Part shown: positions 56,288 through 64,000 of the stretch, one piece after another
How positions within the stretch are numbered: the first letter of the stretch is position 1
Layout of the letters: every line of letters begins with the position of its first letter
NCBI GenBank assembly: GCA_963826795.1
Contig: CAWGYT010000020.1
Location: 1 to 64,000 of the forward strand
Direction of reading: 5' to 3'
Length of the DNA: 64,000 nt
From: CAWGYT01 sp963826795
Lineage (GTDB): Bacteria > Planctomycetota > Planctomycetia > Pirellulales > Pirellulaceae
Position numbers and translations under genes: made by a program
The notes under the pieces: model-generated
Seen by the model: the letters and a program-made list of their open reading frames with translations, nothing else
Databases searched by the model: none
Told to the model about the DNA's origin: nothing

Positions 56288-58311
56288 ATGCATCGTTCGC
56301 AATCTGACACGACCGCCTGTCCGAATGACGAACAACTGCGCATCTTCGCCGAAGCCGAATTGCCGAGGACGATGCGGGACGTCATCAATCAGCATCTGGA
56401 TAATTGCCCAGCCTGCGAGGCGCGATTGAACGAGTTGGCAGGCACCGTCGCGCAGTGGCTCGAGGAAATGCGGGCGGTGGAGGGGCAGGACGAATTCCTT
56501 CAGGAGTCGGAATTCCGCGAGGCGGTTGGCGCATTTCCCACACGGCGACCCAACCTTCCACTCAAGCCGATACCGATTTCTTTCCTCGGTTCGTGCGCGA
56601 GTATGAGTTGCTCGCACACGTTGGGGGCAACATGGGGCGGGTCTTCAAAGCCCGCCACACGCGTCTGGGCAAGACGGTCGCGATTAAGCTCTTGCCGCCT
56701 TGTTGGTTGAACCATCAAGAGATGATCGCCCGTTTTCAGCGGGAAATGGCGGCGACGGGACAATTGGAACATGAACACTTCGTCCAAGCCCTGGACGCGG
56801 GAGAATCCGGCGGCATGCAGTATCTGGTCATGGAATTTGTGGAGGGAATCGACCTCGCGCAGCTCGCGAAGCTCGACGTGCCGCTGTCGGTAGACGACGC
56901 CTGCGAAATTGCCCGCCAGGTGGCCTTGGGACTCGACCATGCCCACGCTCGTGGCCTGATCCATCGGGACATCAAGCCCTCGAACATCATGCTGACGGAT
57001 GACGGGCGCGTGAAGATCCTCGACTTGGGCATCGCCCTGGTGCAGAATCCATCACCCGAGTCCCATGAACTGACCATGGCGGGCCAGCTGGTCGGCACGC
57101 TGAATTACATGGCGCCGGAACAGTTCGACGATAGCCACCGTGTCGGCACGCAAGCCGATATCTATAGCCTCGGTGCCACGCTCTACCGTTTACTGGCCGG
57201 CCGCGATGCACTGGATCGTGAACAGTTTGATTCGCCGCTGAAGTTGATGCGAGCGCTCAGCGTAACCACTCCGCCGCGGCTTGACCAGCTGCGGTCCGAG
57301 GTCCCCGTACCACTTGCGGAGTTGGTGGCGCAGATGCTGGAAAAAGTCCCGGCGCGGCGCCCTGCGACCGGCAGCAAAGTGGCCGCGATGCTGGAACCGT
57401 TTACCGGCCAGGCCGACCTCCGCAAGCTGGCGGCCGCTGCGCTGGGTCCACAAGCGGCAGCGACCGGCGAGCGTCCCGACATTTCCGCGGCGCAGCCGCT
57501 GGCGACCGACCCGTCTCATCCCCGGTGGCCGGCGCGGGCTTCCGTGCCTCGCTGGCCGTCATGGGCCGTGCCGGTGCTGTTGGTCATCCTGCTTGCGGCG
57601 GGCTCAGCCGGGCTGCTTTCGTCGTCCTGGTGGCGACGAAGCGCACCAGCGGTCATCGCCCCGACCATGGCGACGCGCGAGCTGGCCGACTGGATCATCG
57701 CGAGCGGCGGGTCGATCTTTGTCGAAACGACCGCAGGCACTTGGGAGGTCCGCAACGCGGCAGACCTGCCCGCTGTCCCGTTCGACATTACGTACGTCGG
57801 TTTCGTGGAAATGCGACCCGAGCTGGCGGCACAGCTAGACCGGCTCGCCGTGCTTCCTAGGCTCACTAAGATCGATCTGTTCTATGCCGCGATCCATGGG
57901 CACCTCGAGCCGATTTTCAAGATGCGCAGCGTCGCCCACCTGGGGCTTTTGGGCGCCGACGTTATGGATGACGATCTGGAGCCCTTGCCGAACGCTTCCT
58001 GGATGCAACTGCTCCAGCTGAATCAGACGCGAATCACCGACCGCTCGATGCCCGTCATCGGCCAGCTGCCGGCTTTGCACTGGCTGGAACTGGAAGAAAC
58101 CGACATTACCGACGAGGGACTCGCCGCACTTGCCAACCTGCAGCACCTGGAATATCTGAACCTGCGCCATACACGAATCGGTGATGACGGCCTGCGTCAG
58201 CTGACTCGCTTACGGCGACTGACGCGCGTGCACGTCGACGGGACGGACGTGACCCCGGAAGGGATTGCAGAATTGCAAGCGGTCCTGCCCGCCTGCCAGG
58301 TCGGTCCGTGA
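56288..58311 (+). pseudogene. Membrane Ser/Thr protein kinase with zinc-finger N-terminus and LRR sensor, frameshifted
   Basis: ATG 56288 is 8 bp after the giant gene. Residues 1-60 look like an anti-sigma zinc finger (INQHLDNCPACEARLNEL, H-x3-C-x2-C). Near 56530 the frame breaks, resuming as SHTATQPSTQADTDFFPRFV, then the kinase: ELLAHVGGNMGRVFKARH (Gly loop), VAIKLLPP (Lys), LIHRDIKPSNIMLTDDG, ILDLGIAL (DLG instead of DFG), GTLNYMAPEQ. A TM segment AVPVLLVILLAAGSAGLLSS follows, then leucine-rich repeats (LEETDITDEGLAALANLQHL). Corrected about 674 aa. Topology puts the kinase inside and the LRRs outside. Confidence 0.82.
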
Positions 58312-58752
58312 AACTCGAGGCTCCTGCCGAGCCGCCCTCGACCCCATCCCGTCGCGGGTCAATTGCCGTCGCCAATTCGTCCCGATCCGGCTCGGCGGTG
58401 GGAGCAGGTTGACGCGAAGTCGGCGGCGGTCCTGCGGCAGAGCCCTCGCCCAGTAGGGCAGAATCAATAAGAATTCGGGAACGCCTTGCAGACCGAGCAA
58501 CCTCGGTGGCGGTCCAGGGGCGGAGCGTTGCCGGGTCGAGCTTGCTCGACCGGATTCCTGATTTTGCACTACCGCCTGGCTCACGGCACGTACACGAATT
58601 CATTTGTATCGGGAGCTACGCGGGGTCATGGGGAGCTACGCGGGGTCCATTTTCGAGTCTTCATTGACCGATGACGGGGCAGGTAGGGCACGGGTACGGC
58701 GTCGTAATCCCGCGCAACGAGAAAATGGATCAACCAAGTCAGGACCACTTAC
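58312..58752. other. Intergenic region with repeats
   Basis: Contains GAGGCTCCTGCCGAGC right after the kinase stop, a direct repeat GGGAGCTACGCGGGGTC (about 58609 and 58629), and CATTTTCGAG at about 58646, which is inverted relative to a motif at about 59620. No gene seen. Confidence 0.45.
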
Positions 58753-59571
58753 GTGACACGAGACAATCGCTTGATTTCGGAGAGGTTCCCTCGCGCTTCC
58801 AGCTACCATCCTGAGTGGGTCCTGGCCGGCGTCGGTGGCGGCGCAAACCCGCTTTGGCTGACGGAGTGGCTCGGCGAGGCCATGCACCTTCAGCCGGGTA
58901 CGAGAGTACTTGACCTTGGCTGCGGGCGTGCTTTGTCGTCAGTCTTCCTTCACCATGAGTTCGGCGTTCAGGTCTGGGCGACGGACCTTTGGTTCAGCGC
59001 TTCAGAAAACATTCAACGGGTAAGAGACGTGGGCGCGGAGGGAGGCGTGTTCCCAATTCGTGCCGATGCCCGGTCACTACCCTTCTCTGACGATTTCTTC
59101 GATGCCATTGTGTCCATCGACTCGTTCATGTACTTCGGCACCGACGACCTCTACCTGAACTACCTCGCTCGGTTCGTCAAGCCGCGGGGTTCGATCGGCA
59201 TCGCCCTGGCAGGATTTATGAGTGAGATTGACGACCAGATCCCTGACCACATGGCCGAGTGGTGGGCCGCCGAAATGCCGTACTGTCTGCACTCGGCCGA
59301 CTGGTGGCGGCGACACTGGGAGCGAAGCGGCATCCTGGACGTCGAAGTTGCCGACTCTCTGACCGACGGCTGGCAGTTCTGGCGAGACTGGCTCAAGCTC
59401 GTTGCGCCTGAGAATGAAAAAGAGATTCGGGCGATCGAATCCGACGCGGGCCGTTACTTCGGCTACGTCCGGGCTGTCGGCCGTCGGCAGGCCGAGGCGC
59501 AACTGTTTGACCCGCTGATGTCCCTCCCAGCCGAATACTCGAAAAAGCCCTTCCTCCGAGATAAAGAGTAA
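58753..59571 (+). CDS. SAM-dependent methyltransferase
   Basis: 272 residues from GTG 58753. The SAM-binding motif I is TRVLDLGCGRALSSVFLHHE, followed by VWATDLWFSASENIQRVRDV (motif II acidic residue) and the post-I segments FPIRADARSLPFSDDFFDAI and VSIDSFMYFGTDDLYLNYLA. The C-terminal part, with WWAAEMPYCLHSADWWRRHW and WQFWRDWLKLVAPENE, is of the small-molecule methyltransferase type that annotators often call cyclopropane-fatty-acid-synthase-like. Substrate unknown. It stands alone between repeat motifs and may be acquired cargo. Confidence 0.85.
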   Translation: MTRDNRLISERFPRASSYHPEWVLAGVGGGANPLWLTEWLGEAMHLQPGTRVLDLGCGRALSSVFLHHEFGVQVWATDLWFSASENIQRVRDVGAEGGVFPIRADARSLPFSDDFFDAIVSIDSFMYFGTDDLYLNYLARFVKPRGSIGIALAGFMSEIDDQIPDHMAEWWAAEMPYCLHSADWWRRHWERSGILDVEVADSLTDGWQFWRDWLKLVAPENEKEIRAIESDAGRYFGYVRAVGRRQAEAQLFDPLMSLPAEYSKKPFLRDKE

Positions 59572-60141
59572 TCTGGTGCTCCGTGTCCTTGCGGCAGGGC
59601 TGCAAGTTTCAGAAATGCCCCTCCGAAAATGGGTCAGGACTATTTTCGGGCGTCGACTGCGGAAAACGGGGGCTTTACGAAGACTAGGGTGCGTATTGTT
59701 GCGGTAACAGCGAATACGCGCGGTAACTTGCGATCCTTACCAAGCCTTTCTGTTCTTCCGCCATAAGGGGTTGCTTGATCCAGCCTCTAGCGAGCAACTG
59801 ACGAATGAGTCGAGGCGAGCAAAAAGCCACTGCTGCCAGTCGTTATTATCGCATGGGAAACGAGGTGCGGACGCTTCGCCAAGAATGCAATTTACAGGAT
59901 GTTTACCGGAATCGACTTCGTGACCTACACGACCATCGCGGGGCGCATCCAAAATTCGCCCTGCAGTCACCGCGAAAAACATCAGGCAATTCTCTCGTCG
60001 GTCATTCGTGTCCAGTTGAATCGCTTCTAAGCGACGACTCGTTTTGAACGCGCGATGAAACACGACGGCCGGTCATCTTCCCCTCCGAGATCACGTTGGG
60101 AAACGAAAAACACTTCTTCGACGGCATTGACGGGCAGCGTC
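59572..60141. other. Gene-poor gap
   Basis: About 570 bp. The left end has GAAAATGGGTCAGGACTATTTTCGG with the inverted counterpart of the 58646 motif. Short open frames on both strands (for example 59737-60063 minus) have no recognisable similarity. I see no terminator, RNA gene or operator. Confidence 0.4.
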
Positions 60142-61248
60142 CTAGTCATTGCTTTGGGTCCAAGTGCGACGAAACAACAGGGAAGCAACGGACAAGGCAA
60201 GCATGGTTAGGATTTCGGGTTCCGGCACACTTCGAGAGCTCGCTCGTTGCCCGAGATCGTAGCCGCCGTCCTGAAAGGCGACAATCAGGTCCTCCGTGTC
60301 AAACCGACCGTCTCCCGACCAGTCTCCGGTTGCCCAACCTGCATCCATTTCCTGTTCGTAAAAACCAGCTTGGAACGGACCAATCAAGTCGGCGCTATTG
60401 AATTCGCCATCCAGGTTCGAGTCGCCAAAGTAGGTCTTCGCGACGTTCCGGACCCATGCCGCGATATCATCGTCGTCGACGACGATGTCGGAAGTAAAGT
60501 TATATCGGGGGTCATTGCCGCCACTTCGGACATTCGCCATGATCATGTCAATGTCAAGGTCATCCGTCATGCCGTCTCGGTTCACATCACCGCCGATTCC
60601 CAGATGCCCATACGTGACCATTGCCTCCTTGAACGAATACTCGCCGGCGAAATTGCCCCAAATAACCGGCACGCCCGGCTCGACTTGTGTGCCGCGATCC
60701 CATCGGACATCAATCACGTATTGTGGATCATTGACCGGCCATGAATAGGCCTCAAGATGATCTGGAAAAACGTCAAGCTGAACGATCCATTCCTGGCCCG
60801 CCTCGAAATCGCCGACGGATCCGAGCGGGTCGCCACCTTGACCCGCGTTGAGGTCGATTCGACCGTTCGCCGGTGAACCGTTTCCTGCCCAGTAGAACGA
60901 GTCAGTTCCCACGCCAACCAGCCCGATTGGCCCGGGGCTTGCCTCCAGCCGGGCTCGAACCGACATCATGTTGGAAGGTTCGACCCACTCTCCCTCAAAC
61001 GTGTCCAGCCGCCACATGGCAAAGTCGCGGAATTCAGCCCGCAATTCGCCGTCCAGAAATTTGAAATCCACCTCACGTAGACCAGGACTGCAGTTACCCT
61101 GGATGCAAGCGAGGTTGTCTGCTAATTTATCGTCGCGAAACGTCTCCCAGGCGACGAGTTCCTGAGCGTCGATTGAACTGGAGGTGGGTCCCCACAAAAT
61201 GGGTGCCCAGAAAACGACTGCCAAAACAAAGCAAGTGGTCCTTAACAT
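60142..61248 (-). CDS. PEP-CTERM exported protein with dockerin-like repeats
   Basis: 368 residues from ATG 61248 (AAAAGGAA upstream). Signal peptide MLRTTCFVLAVVFWAPILWG. An N-terminal beta-rich domain (ANLACIQGN-type Cys pair, RLEASPGPIGLVGVGTDSFY) is followed by dockerin-like repeats GDVNRDGMTDDLDIDMIMAN, GDSNLDGEFNSADLIGPFQA and GDWSGDGRFDTEDLIVAFQD, and the sorting signal VPEPEILTMLALSVASLLFR with a short basic tail. Paralogous to 6164-7528. Divergent to the second sigma factor at 61477. Confidence 0.85.
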   Translation of the reverse strand: MLRTTCFVLAVVFWAPILWGPTSSSIDAQELVAWETFRDDKLADNLACIQGNCSPGLREVDFKFLDGELRAEFRDFAMWRLDTFEGEWVEPSNMMSVRARLEASPGPIGLVGVGTDSFYWAGNGSPANGRIDLNAGQGGDPLGSVGDFEAGQEWIVQLDVFPDHLEAYSWPVNDPQYVIDVRWDRGTQVEPGVPVIWGNFAGEYSFKEAMVTYGHLGIGGDVNRDGMTDDLDIDMIMANVRSGGNDPRYNFTSDIVVDDDDIAAWVRNVAKTYFGDSNLDGEFNSADLIGPFQAGFYEQEMDAGWATGDWSGDGRFDTEDLIVAFQDGGYDLGQRASSRSVPEPEILTMLALSVASLLFRRTWTQSND

Positions 61249-61476
61249 GATCGTTCCTTTTGTGCCCGTAGCGGTTGCGTCTCGAACAGTTAAAACGCAA
61301 CCAAATCGGAGCCCCTGAAGATTCTTTTCGCGGATTGTCAAAAATCCGCCAGGCGATCCGGAAAACTTGCGATTTTGACCGAATTCATTAAGGATGGAAT
61401 TAGCGGGGAACGTTTAACGTTTAACGGTCAACGGTGGGTGGACGTGTGCTCTAACGTTGGATTTCGGGAGCAGTGG
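61249..61476. other. Divergent promoter region
   Basis: 228 bp between the PEP-CTERM gene and the sigma factor gene. The frame of the sigma gene is open to 61375, but the N-terminal extension is not family-like. TTAACGTTTAACGGTCAACG at about 61411-61432 contains two GTTTAACG repeats, possibly regulatory. Confidence 0.4.
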
Positions 61477-62061
61477 ATGGCCAAGCAAGATGCCCCTGGA
61501 AAGGTCACGCAACTCCTGCGTTTGTCGGCAGAGGGCGACCCCGTGGCCAAGGATGAACTCTTTCGGTTGATTTACGACGACTTGCGTAACGCGGCACATC
61601 GTGAGATCCGCCGCAAGTCGCACGGTGACTTTCAGACCACGGACCTTGTGCACGAGTCAATGCTGCGGTTTCAAGACGTACGGGTCCTGGACAAGTACTC
61701 CAAGAACCGGCGAGTATTCTATTCGGTGGCGATTCGGGCCATGCAGCAGGTCCTGATCGACCACTATCGACGCCGCGCTAAAGAGCCGAAGCTCGCTTCC
61801 CAGTCGATGATCATTGACCAGGCAACCGAAGTGGCTGAGTCACGGTTCGGAGTTGATTTCGGTAAACTGTCCGATGCGTTAAACTGGTTGGAAGAAGTGA
61901 GCCCTCGACAGCATGCGGCGTTGGTGCATCGTTTTTTCGGAGGGCTCACGATTTCGCAAACCGCAGATCTCTTGGAGGTCTCGGCAGGGACAATCGAACG
62001 TGATTGTCGCATCGGACGAGCTCGTTTGCTGCGCCGGCTAAGCGAAAGAGCCCATGATTGA
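61477..62061 (+). CDS. ECF-type sigma factor (TIGR02999-like)
   Basis: 194 residues from ATG 61477 (GGGAG upstream). Region 2: AKDELFRLIYDDLRNAAHRE, TDLVHESMLRFQDVRVLDKY, NRRVFYSVAIRAMQQVLIDH, YRRRAKEPKL. Region 4: LNWLEEVSPRQHAALVHRFF, GGLTISQTADLLEVSAGTIE, RDCRIGRARLLRRLSE. This matches the planctomycete/acidobacterial TIGR02999 subgroup normally encoded upstream of a Ser/Thr kinase. Its stop overlaps the kinase start by 8 bp. Such pairs are thought to form a phospho-controlled sigma switch. Confidence 0.9.
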   Translation: MAKQDAPGKVTQLLRLSAEGDPVAKDELFRLIYDDLRNAAHREIRRKSHGDFQTTDLVHESMLRFQDVRVLDKYSKNRRVFYSVAIRAMQQVLIDHYRRRAKEPKLASQSMIIDQATEVAESRFGVDFGKLSDALNWLEEVSPRQHAALVHRFFGGLTISQTADLLEVSAGTIERDCRIGRARLLRRLSERAHD

Positions 62062-64000
62062 ACGAGATACCGACACTTCGGGACGCAATGAACTGCTTAT
62101 CCGCTGGTTCGATCGCCTCGTCGATCTTTCGACGGAAGCCAGAAGTCAGGCTCTGGCCGATGCCGATATGCCCGACTCGCTGCGTGCCGAACTGCGCGAC
62201 TTGATTGAAATCGACGCGGCGTCGGCGGACAGCAATCTCTTTGCGGCGATTGGAAAGCTCAATGTCGCCAACATGCTCCCGACGGGATTCGACTACCTCA
62301 GTTTACTGGGCAAGCAGCTTGGCCAATATCGAATCGTCGAACTCCTGGGCCACGGTGGCTTTGGTTATGTATTTTCCGCGGTCCGCAGTAAGGACTATCA
62401 GCAGCGGGTCGCCATCAAGATCATGCGACATGACCGGCAGGCGAACGCCGCCATCGTCAAGCGGTTCGAGCAGGAGCGTCAGCTACTCGCCAAGCTGCAG
62501 CACGAAAACATTTCACGCATTCTGGATGGTGGCGAGACCGAAGCTGGGTATCCGTATTTCGTAATGGAGTATGTGAACGGCCAGCCGATCACGACCTACT
62601 GTAATCAACGACGTCTAACCATCGGCGAACGGCTTGAGCTATTTCGCAACGTATGCGACGCCGTAGGCCATGCCCATCAGTTGGGGATCGTCCATCGCGA
62701 TCTCAAGCCGCGAAATATTCTCGTGAGCTCCACGGGCACGGTCAAGTTGCTTGATTTCGGAATCGCGAAAGTGCTTCAGAACGAGACGGAAGGTGAATCC
62801 ACGGCGACCGAAAGCGGTGTCACGCCCATGACGCCGTGTTACGCAAGCCCGGAACAACTGCGCGGCGAAGCATGCACGTTAGCCAGCGATGTTTATTCGC
62901 TGGGCGTGATTCTGTATGAGATGCTAACCGGTGCGGGACCCTATTCCGCCCAATCCGGTCCGCTGCTCACGCATCGCATACTTTCCGAGGACGCCGTGCT
63001 TCCCAGTCGTCGGTACTTGTCACTATCGGCGAACCGCCGGCACCCGCCCTCGCGGACAAACGAAGAGTCGCCCTCGCTCGACGGATCGGACTCCTCGGAA
63101 ACGTCGCTTGATCCCCACGAGATCGCCAGGCAACGGTCGTCGACTCGAGGTAGCCTGTACCGTGCGCTTCGGGGTGACCTGGATCGCCTGGTAATGATGG
63201 CGATTCGCAAAGAACCCATGAGACGTTACACTTCGGCAAGGGATTTGGGGCAAGACATTGATCGTTACTCGTCGAAATTACCGGTTCGAGCTTGCGGTGA
63301 TTCGCTTGGTTACGTCGTCGCCAAATACTGTTCGAGGAATCGTTCCTCCGTGGTGCTGGCGGCGGTTCTTTTCGCCTCTCTCGCCTTTGGACTTTGGGCA
63401 TTCGACTGGCAACAGTCCCGATTAGAAATTGAGCGGGCACGCATCACAAAGGACAAGACCGCCTTTGATCGCACGCAGTACGTGACTCAGCAGTTGGTGC
63501 CATTGGCCATCCAACTCAGGAATAGTCGGAAGAACTTTGATGCGTACAATCTTGTCAAAGGGCTTACCGATGAATTTCCGAACAACCAGCCGATTTCGGA
63601 ATTATTTCGCTCCGTTTCAGCTGATGCGTCGATTGATGTCGGGTTGAGCGACACCGAAATTCTGATGCGTCCGGCAACCGAACCCAATCGGCCTTGGCAA
63701 CATTTGGGTGTGACGCCGTACGTCGGGCGAATCCCATTGGCGCGGCTCCATTTGTGTTTCCGCACGCCTGGGCAGGAAGACGTCGTCGTGCTGGGAACCG
63801 TCGAACAAGAGCCCGAGTACTCCTTCACCTTGTCGACCGACGCCACACAATATCGCCAGGCACCCGAGGGCATGGTCTGGATTCCGCCGAACGCGATTGC
63901 CGATGTTTCGGTTGATGGAACAAAGTACAATCTTCCACAGGCGTTCTATCTCGACCGTTGTGAGGTAACGAACAAGCAGTTCCAAGAGTTCATTCAGAAG
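62054..64000 (+). CDS. Ser/Thr protein kinase with C-terminal FGE-sulfatase domain (partial)
   Basis: ATG 62054 overlaps the sigma stop by 8 bp; the frame stays open for 649 codons to the window end. Kinase domain from about residue 90: VELLGHGGFGYVFSAVRSK (Gly loop), VAIKIMRHDR (Lys), GIVHRDLKPRNILVSS (HRD), LLDFGIAKV (DFG), CYASPEQLRGEACTLASDVY. An unusual Ser/Arg-rich insert (PSLDGSDSSETSLDPH) lies before the last helices. TM at about 432-450 (VVLAAVLFASLAFGLWAF). From about residue 606: EGMVWIPPNAIADVSVDG and FYLDRCEVTNKQFQEFIQK, the start of an FGE-sulfatase (SUMF1-like) domain. Confidence 0.85.
   Translation, partial: MIERDTDTSGRNELLIRWFDRLVDLSTEARSQALADADMPDSLRAELRDLIEIDAASADSNLFAAIGKLNVANMLPTGFDYLSLLGKQLGQYRIVELLGHGGFGYVFSAVRSKDYQQRVAIKIMRHDRQANAAIVKRFEQERQLLAKLQHENISRILDGGETEAGYPYFVMEYVNGQPITTYCNQRRLTIGERLELFRNVCDAVGHAHQLGIVHRDLKPRNILVSSTGTVKLLDFGIAKVLQNETEGESTATESGVTPMTPCYASPEQLRGEACTLASDVYSLGVILYEMLTGAGPYSAQSGPLLTHRILSEDAVLPSRRYLSLSANRRHPPSRTNEESPSLDGSDSSETSLDPHEIARQRSSTRGSLYRALRGDLDRLVMMAIRKEPMRRYTSARDLGQDIDRYSSKLPVRACGDSLGYVVAKYCSRNRSSVVLAAVLFASLAFGLWAFDWQQSRLEIERARITKDKTAFDRTQYVTQQLVPLAIQLRNSRKNFDAYNLVKGLTDEFPNNQPISELFRSVSADASIDVGLSDTEILMRPATEPNRPWQHLGVTPYVGRIPLARLHLCFRTPGQEDVVVLGTVEQEPEYSFTLSTDATQYRQAPEGMVWIPPNAIADVSVDGTKYNLPQAFYLDRCEVTNKQFQEFIQK

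Noticed and set aside
59737..60063. 108-aa minus-strand ORF as a gene
   Set aside because: No ribosome site, no recognisable similarity, and no supporting neighbour.

Overview
This window looks like chromosomal DNA of a planctomycete, probably of the Pirellula/Rhodopirellula type. The evidence is a set of hallmarks seen together: PEP-CTERM exported proteins with dockerin-like calcium repeats, a giant surface protein with a LEPR-XLL-like N-terminus, ECF sigma factor plus Ser/Thr kinase pairs, a C-T-A-G-R type sulfatase, a DUF6807 sugar-catabolism cluster with an XylR-like regulator, and REP-associated tyrosine transposases (RAYTs). I see no rRNA, tRNA or CRISPR array.

Layout. 1-5.0 kb (minus): a badly frameshifted secreted protein, a SnoaL-like secreted protein, and a two-component module (7TM-type histidine kinase, LuxR-type regulator, stand-alone receiver). 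5.0-7.5 kb: a truncated secreted protein cut by a 290-bp MITE-like repeat, a phage-like gene fragment, and a PEP-CTERM protein. 7.7-14.5 kb: an apparently intact catabolic cluster (XylR-like regulator, beta-hydroxyacid dehydrogenase, Tat-exported Gfo/Idh/MocA oxidoreductase, MFS transporter, DUF6807 protein, PfpI-like protein); two 90-bp elements in inverted orientation bracket the regulator. 14.6-17 kb: dispersed repeats and a nucleotidyltransferase gene pair. 17-19.6 kb: an AraC regulator divergent from a sulfatase. 19.7-22.8 kb: a transposase lacking its expected catalytic Glu, a broken toxin-antitoxin pair, and integrase and MFS remnants. 23-29.6 kb: frameshifted SecDF, an internally deleted amino-acid permease, a Ca/Na antiporter and a frameshifted CPA2 antiporter. 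29.7-40.3 kb: RND/MMPL exporter, pyrophosphatase, TPR protein, an NtrB/NtrC-like pair (both frameshifted), a DUF1254/DUF1214 protein and its TetR regulator. 40.5-48.4 kb: a repeat-rich island with two nearly identical RAYT elements, REP arrays, a tyrosine recombinase, a DDE insertion sequence with visible terminal inverted repeats, and gene debris. 48.7-58.3 kb: ECF sigma factor, a 2245-aa surface protein and a zinc-finger/kinase/LRR protein, forming one module. 58.7-64 kb: a methyltransferase, a PEP-CTERM protein, and a second ECF sigma-kinase pair whose kinase carries the start of an FGE-sulfatase domain and runs off the window.

Two themes stand out. First, about fifteen otherwise recognisable genes carry single reading-frame breaks while long ORFs elsewhere (2245 aa, 865 aa, the whole 7.7-14.5 kb cluster) are clean; this is either assembly indels or real decay concentrated near mobile DNA. 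Second, several kinds of short repeat are layered here: a MITE-like pair, two REP families with their RAYT genes, palindromic elements inside the MMPL exporter gene, and other dispersed repeats. The best candidates for new biology are the RAYT/REP island, the bracketing elements of the XylR-like regulator, the in-frame palindromes, and the two sigma-kinase-surface-protein modules.
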